Shown here piece after piece: positions 49,632 to 60,963 of a stretch of DNA of 64,000 nucleotides. The position numbers and the translations under genes were made by a program. The notes beneath the pieces were generated by a model. It was not told the origin of the DNA and searched no databases. It was given only the letters and a program-made list of their open reading frames with translations. The stretch lies in NCBI RefSeq assembly GCF_019097595.1, contig NC_080717.1:16681336-16745335 (forward strand), read 5' to 3'. Every line of letters begins with the position of its first letter. Positions within the stretch are counted from its first letter, which is position 1. Source of the stretch: Hemibagrus wyckioides. Taxonomy: Eukaryota > Chordata > Actinopteri > Siluriformes > Bagridae.

Positions 49632-50745
49632 AAAATATAGTTTGCCCAATTTCATTTCAATCCCATTAACAAGAACTTGTGATTTAATGCATTGCTTAAC
49701 CCTAAAAGTTCAAGATATTCAATTTGATCTATTTCACCTAACATCCCCTCTAGCCATCACAGATGCTGTAATATTAATGCTTTAATATATTCTGATATTC
49801 TAAGACTACATTCCTTGCTGTAATTTTGCTACATACTTGATTATTTGGCTGTTTTATCTTTCTGTGTTTACTTTATACACACTTATGGGTAATTTCATAC
49901 TAAGCAAATGTTTGCAAAAGCAATTAAAGCAGAGGTTTATTTCTGTTAAAGGCAAACAGTTCTATTACTATTATTACTTTTACCAGCTTTTTCCCCGTCA
50001 CTGTTCTTTGTATATTTTCTGAGACGTACATAAATTTGTAGGTAACTCAGAAAGCAAATGAGATCAGAAGGTGGCTGTGGTCTGGATAGTTATAATATTG
50101 TTGTAATATTACTACAATTCCAGCTAAAAGTTAGGACATCTGATTGTATGTATAACTTTCATGATCCTAAAGACATCTTGATGACATTTATATCTAAATA
50201 TAGATAGCAAAGTTGATGCATTTACAAAATATTCGGTTTAAAGAATTTTTTTTTATGTCTTTCCAACCTATAATTTCATTCAGGACTTCGGGGCAGCAAG
50301 TAAGCAATGCTCAGTATCTGTGGGGTCTTCCCCAAAAAGTGCTGCAATGACATCTCAAACTGCTACCTCATGAAGCAGACCAAGAGTTTACAAAGCTGTC
50401 ATGAAACCTACTTTCAAAGAAATCTAAGATCTGTTTTGATGTGTTTCATTGTTTTTAGCAATTGCATTATAACATTTGTACCATTTTGTAGTTTAAATCA
50501 TCAGTGTCATTTTGAAAAGGGGAAAATCTCAAAGAGAGAGAGAGAGAGAGAGAGAGATAGTCTGGGGAAATAACCTTATCCAAGTATTTAATTTGTAGAA
50601 TAACTCTTATGAGTGTCTTCTGTAAGATATGAATTGATTAATAGCCTTATTAATAAAACGGTATTACAAACTGATTCTTATAAATTCTTGAATAGATTTG
50701 TCATTCTTTTCGTTCTCCAATAAAAATGTTCCATATTTCTATATT
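48278..50745 (+). other. slc7a2: slc7a2 3' UTR and flank
   Basis: Non-coding. Contains a miniature element at 49229-49400, an (AG)n tract at 49588-49626, a (GA)n tract at 50534-50558 and candidate AATAAA signals at about 50651 and 50720. The true 3' end cannot be fixed from sequence. Confidence 0.5.
49229..49400. mobile_element. Miniature element related to 43236-43405
   Basis: GGTGTTCAATAGGCTCCAGA at the left, GTGGGTGCAACTTTACATTCC and AACCAAGCAGAAGCTACACC in the body. It shares the CATTCCAACCAAGC core, in complement, with the foldback element at 43236-43405. No coding content. Confidence 0.5.
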
Positions 50746-50844
50746 TTATGTTTATTTGTGTGTCTGTGTGTGTGTGTGTGTGTGTTTTTAGGTGGAAAGT
50801 GTATGGGCACTTCTGTGAGTCATATACCTAGTTAATATCTACAA

Positions 50845-50878
<34 letters not shown>

Positions 50879-52049
50879 ACTATGCTGGCTCTCAAATTGA
50901 TGAACAGCAAAAGATTGAAAGATATGAAATGAGCTAAATAATACTTGAAATATTATTCCACACATTTTCAGGGCCCTGGTTCATTCCTGAGCCTCGGTCT
51001 GTGTGGATTTTCTGTGCATGTTTCCTCCAGGTTCATTGTTTTTTCTCATCTCTGGTAAGAGAATTTGTGGTTTAAAGTATCCCTATGTGTGAATGAGTTT
51101 GTGAATGTGTGTGTGTATGGGGCCCTGCGGTGGACTGAAGTTCCAGCCAGGGTGTGTACTTACCTCTGTTCCTGAGAGAGGCTCCAGATCCCCCACAGGT
51201 CCTGCATGGCGGATCAGTGGTTTGCCTTGCAGGTTTTATTTGATTCCTGCCTCCCAGATTCTTGGGTGTGAATCCTGTCTCTGCCCTGTGTGTGTGTGTG
51301 TGTGTGGAGTTTGCATGTTCTACATGTTCTGGCTTCCTATTCCAGTTCAAAGGCATACATGGTAGGCTGACTGGCATCTTGAAACTGTAGGGTGTGTGAT
51401 TGTACCCTGCAATGTGTTGGCACCCCATGCAGTGTGTCCCTTCCTTGCACCCCCTGGGATAGGCTCCATGCTCCCTGTGACCCTGTGCAGGATAAGTAGT
51501 ACATAAAATGGATGGATTCATTTGATCCTGTTTCATTAGGCCTTTGTTAATTTTCTTCTCATTTGCTTCGTTTTTAATTGATATTTGGTATAACTGTCCT
51601 TTGTTAAAGGCTCAGAAAAATACTAGCTTGCCTGTTTGTGGACTTCCATCCTGAAATCTTTGGTTAAGGTTTTAACCTAAAAAAGACTTTATCTTTCATC
51701 AAAACCCTAAATCTTAAACTACTCCTTTATATCTTGTCTCAAATGTATGTCGCTCTGCACAAAAGTATCAGGAGTAAATTTAAAATGCTGTAACAAAATC
51801 GACATCCTATAGAGAATTATTGCACTGCATATGTATAATATTTAGCAAAAGCAGCTTTGGGCCAGCAGAGGGCAGCAGAGGATGGACATTGGAGAAAATT
51901 GGGGTCGGTGGGGGAGTTTTAAAGCGTTACCCTCTGTTTTTGTGGATGATTAATCCCACAGTGCTATAGAGACAGTCAGTGTTTGCAGAGTTTTAGAGCT
52001 GCTCTCTGGTATTCCTGTGACACTGAACAAGTCCCTACAACAGTTCACT
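50746..52049. other. Intergenic region slc7a2-pdgfrl with interspersed repeat
   Basis: (TG)n at about 50757-50787 and (CA)n at 50847-50878. 51110-51516 looks like a degraded fish SINE/LINE 3' portion: GGGATAGGCTCCATGCTCCC, TGTGACCCTGTGCAGGATAA and a terminal ATGGATGGAT. The 154-codon minus frame across it is a repeat artefact. The pdgfrl promoter should lie in the last few hundred bases. Confidence 0.6.
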
Positions 52050-55000
52050 ATGAAGCTCTGGATACTTCTCTTATTATCACTCTTCCTGCTGGAGATCCAA
52101 AATGGTGAGTCTATCATTATTTTTTATTATCTACCGTTATGTATTGTAGATGTTTGGCTTTTGTATTTTGTCAGGAGTTTCCTTGTTTTTGGAGGGGGAT
52201 GATGGAGATTCCACAGCTGAGACAATGACAGAGGTTGGAGAGGGAAACAAGCTAGAGGAATGTAAAAAATCTGGATTATTTTGGAGGAAACTTTGAAAAC
52301 TCCCTGGACTATCCTTATCTTCAACAGCATGGTTTCCCTTTACTCTGAATATGCTGCAATGGAACATTTCTTTATTTATTCATTGATGTATTAACTTTGA
52401 AAATAAGAAAGTGTAGATAGACAACAAAATTATCTAATTAAAGATCTGTTAGATTGCTCGGATTGTCACAGTGTAATACAAAAACATTATGCATCAACTT
52501 GAAAGACTCATGGTGTCTGGCTATTGAAATAACAAGAAAAAGCAAATTTCCTGCAATTCTGTTTGTACAGCTGTGGAATTGTAATGCAAAATGGAGTAGA
52601 ATTCCAGATGCTGCTCTGTTCCTGCTGCTCTGTTCTTGTTCTCTGCTCTCTGGCTTTATCTGGAACATAGTAATTAGATACACATTACTTGAAAACGCTA
52701 ATGTTCTTATATAAACAGTAATATTCTTTCCATTCTCTTAAATGTTCCAAGCCAGTTTGACAAAACTTGTCATGTAGACATAACATGTTATCTTTATTCC
52801 TTCTCTTTTCCAAGTAAAGATTAGCATTTCTGATCAAGGCTTGACATACCACTTCTTTCTCGTGGTAACTCAGGTGCGAGTCAACAGACCAAGAATAAGA
52901 AAGATGCCAGTCTCAGACCAGGGCGAAAGCGGGTCAAGGGGCGCAATCCTAAAATAAAAGACAAAGAGGTAGGAGGAAAACTTCAGTCCATTCTCACCCA
53001 GGTTCTGGACAAAGGCCGTTTCCTTCGTCTCGGTGACGATGTAGTCTTGGACTCTGGAAAAACATTGGAACTAAGATGCAAAGGGACCAAAATTGGCTGG
53101 GCATACCCATCTTATCTGGACACTTTTAATGATTCCCGTCTCAGGTGCGTCAGTTATTTTGTTCAGTTGCTTCATTCTCAGCCCCTTGTTAAGTTTTTGT
53201 TTTTAATCCATCCTGAGATTATATTGTTCTACTTGTTATGAATATGAGCAGAACTTTAATTTAGAGTCAAGATACAATCCACACCAAATATTTGCTCATT
53301 GAAATCTAGAAATTCAACCTAGAAAATGTAATTCAACTTAGACATGTACAACAAAAGACTGCCACAAAACAGCATTATAGAAATCTGGATATAGAAATCT
53401 AGTGTAGATGTTGATCCCTAATAAACTGATAGTGGCAAGGAAAAACTCACTGAGATGACATGAACATTGCAAAATTTAGAATGATGCTAAATGCTATAAT
53501 TGGGTAACACTTTGCAATAAGAGTACATGAGAATAATTCTGCACTAAATACCAGAATTTACACTTAAATATGAGCTAATGATAAGTTGCGCCATGTACTA
53601 ATAATGAACTAATGAAGAGTTAACTCTAACTGCAACATGTCTTATGAGTTCATGGATGAATAACAACCATGTACATGTTAATACATGTTTATTAGTTACC
53701 TTTTTAACACATAGCTGTAAACTAAATCAAACATGCTGTAGAAGAAAGAATATGAATTAAATTTCATTTCAAAGTCATTATGTAATTTGCTATATGCAGC
53801 TGTGTACACAAACATCATTGATGCCGGATTATTTTCATAATTTTCATTGCTCTTCTTTCTTGAGCAATGAAAGACTCATTAATAATAAACACCGATAATT
53901 GCATCTCATCCCATCTATTTCTCTTCCTATCCCACTGTAGTACTAGTAAATGCTCTGCATGGCTCAGGCCTGGGACACTGCTTTACCCAAAAGGCTGACA
54001 TATTAATTTTTAGTAATTTATCATTAATTAGTTCATTAATTAATTAACTAACAAACATGTACTAACATGCACTTAAGGTGGTCATTATTTATGCACATAG
54101 TTAAGGTTAGTGCTTCATTAATTCATGATTAGCCGTGACATGCCATAACTCATAATTAGTTCATATATAAGTAAATATTAATTCAAGTATTAGTGCAGAA
54201 CCTTTTTTTGTTTTTGAAGCTAAAAGATTGGCCTTCTTGTTATGTTAGCATTAACCAGAATGAGAAGTTCAGCCAGTTGACCCTGACCACACCCTCTGCT
54301 GCGGACACGGGAGAATACAGCTGCTGGGTGATACTCTGTGATGGTGATGAGTGTGAGAAAGACACGGATCGCGTCTCCTCTTCCTACATATACTTTACAG
54401 GTACAGGTTTGACAGATCTTACAGCACAAAAAAAAATTGTTCTTAATAATATTTAAATTGTTTTTGCAAGTATGACCGTAACAGTTAGCCTAAAGAGATC
54501 GTGCAAATGTCTTTATCTCTATGCCAAGACAAAGATGATCTCTTTGTACCATCAACCATCCACTTTGAGATTGTGTACATGCGGCCTGATAAACCTGCAA
54601 CAGTGCCCTGCCGAGTCACGACCCCTAAGGCAACAGTGTCCCTACACAGGGAAATGCCTCCGGAGGAGGTACAGGTGGATGGAAAACTTATCTCCTACAA
54701 TCCCACCAAAGGCTTTATCCTGCAAAACCCTGGCCCTGAGCACATGGGAGCTTTTTACTGCAAGGCTAAGAGCACCACAAAAAACACAGCACAGGTCTCC
54801 ACTAAGTACCAGCTGCTTTATCTTGAAGGTCAGAAAGATGCTACTAATAAACATTACTAATAGACATTGAGATGTGAGAAAGCTGAAAAAAAGTTATAGT
54901 AAAAATAAGTTCTTTTGTCTTTTTTTTTTTATTCTAGTACCTAGTGGTCCTCCATATGCAACTATTCAGGCTTCCTCTAATGAAGTAAGTGGTGGGGATA

Positions 55001-56198
55001 TCTTTAACATCACCTGTACAGTTCTCGGTGAACCTGAGATGGACGTTAAATTCATCTGGACCTATCCTGGACAGGTAAATAACACAGTACCTAATGTCAA
55101 AAAGAGACCAAAATAAAAAGTTTATTGAATTAAGATTTTATGTTTATCACACATCAGCTTTGCTAGTGTTTAGATTCTGTACAATTTGACATTCAAAATT
55201 ACCACACAAACATCAGAGCCACTAAAGCAAACCATCAGAAACATTTTCTCCTTTTAAACTGAGCTGAAAAAAACAATCCTGGATATCCTGGTGTAAAAAG
55301 TTCAATTACACTTTCCAGATCCTGAAAAGAAAAAAGAGGTTTGTTTTTGATTATCTGTAATATTGTAATGATTACTTAGTTACTGAAAAGATAAAATGTA
55401 GAGAAGAGACAGCACAGGCCTGTGATAAGTGATAGAATGTAAGTTGCAGTATTTAACTTGACACACACTGTTATATTAGTTATATTTTATGTGAAGTCCA
55501 ACACCTAGCAGCACAGTGCCAGGTTCACCTTGTCTTAGAGTCTGAACATTATAAAAAGAGCTCATTCTAGTAATTGGCTCATTAGGCTCTCAATGAAGAA
55601 CACTCCAATAAAACTCAGTGTGACTGTTTATAGAGGCTGAGAGTCAGGCTTGAGTTAAGTGGAGGTGTTTTAAACTGAAGTTTCAGAGAAAGAAGTTCTG
55701 GAGACAATTCAACTTCTTTTTTAACATCATATAATTTTTTGCCATTTCTACTTGTAATAATGTTTCCACATCCTGCACCCATTAGCGTCCACCCTGCAGC
55801 TCCTACATAAGACTCTACACTGGGGGAAGCAAAAACAACCCAGTACTCCACACAAGCTCTCCTCATTACAGTACCACATTTACTTTCCCATTAGATCCTA
55901 TGCTATTGAACTGAAGGCCTGTATTTGCAACTTAATGAACGTAATAAATGAATGCCGTTAAAGTAAGCAAACTCACATTGAGTTCCTTTCTCGTTTTCCC
56001 ATGTAGGACCAGAGGCCTGTGAGTATTCAGGCATCACATAGACTGATAAACAGAGGTGTAGGTCAAATCATGCGCCTCTCCCAGAGTGTCATGATCGTGG
56101 ATGATGTGGAGACTATTGATTATGGGAACTACATGTGCACAGCCAAAAACACCCATGGAGAGACATCTTTGGCCACACAAGTGAACTCATATCATTAG
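52050..56198 (+). CDS. pdgfrl: pdgfrl, PDGF receptor-like secreted Ig protein
   Basis: PDGFRL is a secreted protein resembling the extracellular region of PDGF receptors; in human it is a candidate tumour suppressor, with no kinase domain. Six exons: 52050-52104, 52874-53144, 54249-54400, 54529-54828, 54938-55074 and 56007-56198, in phase, 368 aa (human 375). Features: signal peptide MKLWILLLLSLFLLEIQNG; a Lys/Arg-rich linker (KNKKDASLRPGRKRVKGRNP); a first Ig-like domain with LELRCKG...TGEYSCWV; a middle domain with TVPCRVT...GAFYCKA; and a C-terminal Ig C2 domain with NITCTVLGEPE...GNYMCTAKN. The tail ends at TAG 56196. The Ig cysteines are present. Confidence 0.95.
53502..54202. mobile_element. 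Inverted-repeat DNA element (MITE-like) in pdgfrl intron 2
   Basis: The left end GGGTAACACTTTGCAATAAG is a terminal motif I recall from fish DNA elements. Left TTCTGCACTAAATACCAGAA pairs with the right end read inward, GGTTCTGCACTAATACTTGA, and ATATGAGCTAATGATAAGTT with its counterpart. The outermost right end seems truncated. AT-rich TTAATTAGTT-type interior, no frame. Ends about 45 bp before the exon 54249 acceptor. Confidence 0.6.
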
Positions 56199-56736
56199 GC
56201 CATTAGATGGCACTAAAACTGGACTCTCTTTACACCTTTGGCATCTTGCTGCTTGTTTGTATTGATGCCTTTGTGAGGAAAAAAAAGACTGAATCTTTTA
56301 TATAATAATATAAAAGTCTGAAATATCTGAAGTGCAAATACCTTTTACTGGTTTCCTGCTATTGTCATATTATTGTCATATGCAAAGGCTTCATTTGGAG
56401 AAAACAGCTCCAGTGAATGCTTGTCAATGTTTACTCAGATCTGTGCTTTTTTTTTTTTTTTTTTTTTTTTAAATGTTAATCATTGTCTGTACCTCAATAT
56501 TAACATGGTCTTGCATTGCTGGAAGTGAAAATAAAAGAAGCTGATGGTGGAGCTTGTGGTGGAAAGTGTGCTAAAGCCTCTAATGGACTCCGTATGTGGA
56601 ATGTGGAGTGCAGAGTGAAGCCTGGGCTTATTTTTGGTTCAGTGTTACACACTCTTCACTTTCCACTTCTTCTCAGTCCAGTCTTACCTTCTGTAACGCT
56701 GCCTTTGTCCTGGTATCATAACATATTGTAAGTTTT

Positions 56737-56742
56737 AATAAA
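56737..56742 (+). terminator. pdgfrl: pdgfrl poly(A) signal
   Basis: AATAAA 539 bp after the pdgfrl stop codon. It is the clearest signal before the opposing mtus1 signal about 90 bp on. Confidence 0.6.
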
Positions 56743-56830
56743 CTTCCATCTGAAAGGTTCCGACTCATTAAAATACTAAAAAAAAAAAACATACATTGAA
56801 ATGAACAAAATCAATTGATTTTAATGTGAC

Positions 56831-56836
56831 TTTATT
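56831..56836 (-). terminator. mtus1: mtus1 poly(A) signal
   Basis: Plus-strand TTTATT is AATAAA on the minus strand, 1.3 kb past the mtus1 stop codon. It would give a 3' UTR of about 1.3 kb (56815-58147), which contains no other gene. Confidence 0.45.
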
Positions 56837-58147
56837 AATTGCATATTTAAAAAAAAAAAAAATCAGCTCAGCTTCACACCAATAAACTTAATACTCACAC
56901 AAATATCTTAGTGACACACAATCAAGTTCCATGTTAACTCAATTTCTTTTTACTCTCACAACCAAACCATAGTCACACGTGAAGTAGTTGAACCTTAAAG
57001 CTGCATGAGGAGAGTTTCAACACTGGGGGGTTCCTCTTGAGGCCACTTGAACATGCACAAACAGTCATATACGTTGGTCCCATGGTCATAAAAGATAGTT
57101 AAGAAGAAAAAAAAAAAGAAAAAGAGGACGAACAAAAAACAAACAAACCAAAAAAAACACCAGTTTCTCATCAGGGGTCAACAGTAGTCAACAATCCTAA
57201 ACCCGTATTCATATTTAAAACACACTGACAGGAGATTCCTAGAAGTAGCTGGTAATTGGACTGGCTAATTCTGGGAAATATCAAATACACAGCTCATCAG
57301 TCTTCAGTTTATGGGACTGTGTCTTTAAAATACAAGTTGTAATAGGTAAGGTTTAAATATTGATTCAAAATGCAGAAAATGGATCTGCATCCTTTAAGCA
57401 TGTATTTTTTTTTACTTTTAGGAATACTAACATGAGAGTATCTGTCCATGTGTATTCATTCACTCAAGTATAAAAATGACTTGTGGGGAAAAATTGCATG
57501 AGTCTACATTAATATCCATTTTATTTTAAATATTTCATACTTTGCTATTTCAATGTAGAGTGGACAAGAGAACAATTTAATGTGAAATTAATCTTAACTA
57601 GCATCAGGAAAGTTTTCATGAATATATTCCTAGGAATTTGGTTTTTAGGGATGGAATACAGGCCCTCCTAAAAGGCTGCTAGTGGTAAAGCTTTGTAAAA
57701 AAAAAAAGTCAAACACTGTCATAATGTTTTTTTTTTTGATAGCACACAAGTCATATGCATAGACACCGAAGACGTAAAGCTTTTTGCCAGCAACGTGCCT
57801 TCCCAGATAATGAAGGACAAAAAAACAAATCATGTGGTATGACAGTCTAGTGGCATGAGAAATTATATACAAGCCCTGAGATATTTTTTTTCTTCCAAAA
57901 TCAGATGTGAAAGGCAAAATACAAAAAGGCGGCCTTATTGATTAAGTGCTTCTGTGCAATCTTTTTATCAGTCACAACGTTCATTCAACTGTACAAGGTT
58001 CACCTGAGAGTCGATCCATTTTGGATTAATGTCCTTCAGGTGACAGGCTGTGGACCCACACGACTAATATAGCCTTCAAGTGTATACAAGAACTCTGTCC
58101 CTGGCAAAATGTTTGAGAAGCTGCTTCCTGGAAGCTGATGACCAGTG

Positions 58148-60963
58148 TTATCTGGGGGAAACGGGAGGACTGGAGAAAAGGCCTGAATGGCGAGGGGACT
58201 GCAGAGTCATGGATGGAGATGAGGGAGATATCTTACGTGGACTGCTCAGGTCTCCGTTCTGTAGCTTCCACAGCAGCTCCTCGTTTTCCATTGACAGACG
58301 CTTGTTCACTTTTGTCTCCTTCTGAAGTGATTCCTGCAGGACTGCCTGCTCTGTAGACAGTTGCCTAAGCGGAGGGAAAAAAAAAAAATACATGTGATTA
58401 TACATTAGAACTCAAGTTACAAAGTAAGCACAGCAAGTGTACTGTTACTAAATTTAAGGACATAGAAGAAAATATTTAGCACCAGGAAAAAAAAAAGTAA
58501 ACCAAGGGTCAGGAAAACCAATAGAATATCCAGAGACCAGTAAAAGATGCACCAGACCTTGATAATGCAGCATGTCGGTCCATCCTGGCTTTCAAATCTT
58601 CATTTTCTTGCTGGACTTTATTAAGACATTCCTCAAGCTTCACATTTTTCTCCATCTAGAATAATGCAATTAAACACACATCATACAATATGTAAACTGA
58701 TATACAGTGGCATACAAATTTAATTCGCTCTGGAGGAGAGTTCTGAAGGCGAAAATTTGTATTGCAAAACGAATTTTCTGAGAAGAAATAACAAATGCAG
58801 ATAATCCGTTTCAGCCACCCAAAAATATTCCAATACAGAGCGCATGTAAACTGTATGGCTGCTTACAAAGAACTGACCCAAGCCGAGCATTCCATGTCAA
58901 GGAAGTCGTGCCACCAAGCTTGGGCTAAAAATAGAACAGACCACCCACGTCAACAATCTGTCAACAAAAAAATGCGTGAAAAATCTTGTAGCTTTTGAAT
59001 GCATGAACGCATGCCTAAGGCATCAGTGGTATTGTGGGTTGACTCTTGCTAAACAGCTTTCGTTGACTGAAGAAAAAAAAAAAAAAAAATCCAAAACGTA
59101 AAATTCGTAAACTCGCTCCGGTTTGCTTTGCTTGGTTTTCCACTGACGCAAACAAATTTTGATTGGCCCCTGGACATATATGCAACTTAGCCGGCGCTCG
59201 GTTCGGTTTAGTTCATTGATATGCAGAAAATGCTTTGTATGCCGACGCAAATTGTTTTGCAAAATTTAAATTCTTAATGTGAAAATTCATAAGGGAGGGC
59301 ATTCGTATGCCACGGTACCAGATTTTCACATTTATGGATATAGGAGACTTGAAGAAAGTATGAAATGGAAGAAAGAGAAGTCTGAGGGAACCAAGGGCTA
59401 AAATGAGACTTGAGCTCACCAGTTTTTCCATTTGCATCACTTTCTTGTCTTGTTGGTGGATCTGCTTGTTCTTTATGTCCAGCACGACTTTCAGGCTTTC
59501 GAGCTCTTGCTCCAGATACAGGGTGTGAGAATCCTTCTGGAAACATTAAATGTTATCAAGCATGAGCGTTTTTTAAATGGCCACTCGAATGTATGTGACT
59601 GTCTGATCTTGCATCACATTAACATATGTAACAAGTTATTATGTAGTGACACAAAGGCAGTGGAAACCAGGCTGTTGATATGATATCTCTATATATAGGC
59701 TCTGCAATGCGTTGGAGGGTTATTATCTAAATCCCCTTTCAAAATGCTTGGGGGCCCACTTCATGTGAATCAGACAAGAGCGTTTAATATTAACTTACCA
59801 CTCCACGAGAGTCACTGATAGACTAAATGGAAAGTGTTTAACCTTTGCTATCAGTGGGCACTATTCCTGTCTATCTGATAACATGTATAAACAGTAGAGT
59901 ATAAGTGAAGGTTTGAGGGGCAAGGCAAAAACGTACCAGACATTTGTCAGCAAGTTCTTTCCTTCGGTCCTCTTCTGCTTTCAGCCTCTCACTAAAGTAC
60001 CTGTTGGCTGTAGTGAGCTCCTCAATTTGATTCTGATGAAGGCAAAATATTTCCCTGTCAGTTTCCTATACTCTGAACATACACTGGATAGCTGCTAAGT
60101 AACTTGTATATGGACTGGATTTTCACTTGTGCTGATGAACTGCTTTTATAAATGTATAAATGTAAGGCAAGAAACTGGTTCAATGGAGCTAAATTAACAC
60201 TCTAGGTTCCTTCTTACAGTTAATGTCGATTCTGTTTCTTTTTGCAATTTTTCCAGCGCTTGCATCTCCTGCTTGTGATATTTTCTGAGTTCTGAAAGAG
60301 AAAAGAAAATCTTAACATGGCTTTTCAGACATATTAGCGGTTAGTGTGGGTGGAGACAGAACACTAATTTTAGTCACCTTCAAAAGATTCTTCATAGTGC
60401 TGTTTAAGGCCCTTAACCTTCTCTCCGTGGCTTTCTTCCAGGTCTTTCTGCATAGCCTCATGTTTGGCTCTCAGTTCCTCCAGCTACACAGGAACACAAA
60501 CACTTTCAGTATCAGAAGCAGTTCTGGCAAATGTTTGAAGCGTTCAGCAGTGTGTGGCTTGTAAGCCTAAATATAAATCTTTTGCGTGTGAACGTGAAGA
60601 CATATGGAAAAATGGTGGCCTAGCCAGAGAAATGTAGCAGAGGAAATAAATCATGGTATTAAAAGAGCTTGTGGATACATTTTACAGCACAGAGGAACTT
60701 ATAGTGACATTGCATAAAAACTGCATGAAAGCAAGCGTTCCTCTTCACCTGTTGCTCCATCAGGCCTTTGTACTTCTCTGCTTCTTCCTGATAGGACTGC
60801 TGGATTTTCTCCCACTCATTTGTGTAGAAGGTTTTCAAGCGCTCCTCCAGGTCAGCCAGGTCCATGCGGTGCTGCTCCTGCACTTTCTGCAGCACTCCAT
60901 CGAAGGCCGCATGCAGCTCCTCCTTTTCCTTCTCCAGACGCTCGCATGACTGCACGGAGTTCA
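58148..60963 (-). CDS. mtus1: mtus1 (ATIP), microtubule-associated coiled-coil protein, C-terminal part
   Basis: MTUS1/ATIP proteins bind microtubules or the AT2 receptor through a long C-terminal coiled coil shared by all isoforms. Seven exons are visible: 60749-60963, 60378-60483, 60218-60291, 59937-60032, 59420-59536, 58558-58655 and 58148-58364. They are in phase and encode 306 aa ending SSPPVSPR. Diagnostic strings: [59 protein letters not shown], and [19 protein letters not shown] (one of the most conserved parts). Nearly all of it is heptad coiled coil. Upstream exons lie beyond 61000 or outside the window. Confidence 0.94.
58705..59315. mobile_element. Non-autonomous element with TA flanks and long inverted repeats
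   Basis: Left end CAGTGGCATACAAATTTAAT; right end read inward CCGTGGCATACGAATGCCCT; TA at 58703-58704 and 59316-59317. Sub-terminal AAATTTGTATTGCAAAACG (left) pairs with the complement of CAAATTGTTTTGCAAAATTT (right). 611 bp, no transposase frame; the middle is richer in GC and CpG than its surroundings (for example CCGGCGCTCGGTTCGG near 59190). It lies in an mtus1 intron. Confidence 0.75.

Noticed and set aside
51072..51536. 154-codon minus-strand frame
   Set aside because: Lies across a degraded interspersed repeat with TG/CA tracts; no domain or splice context.
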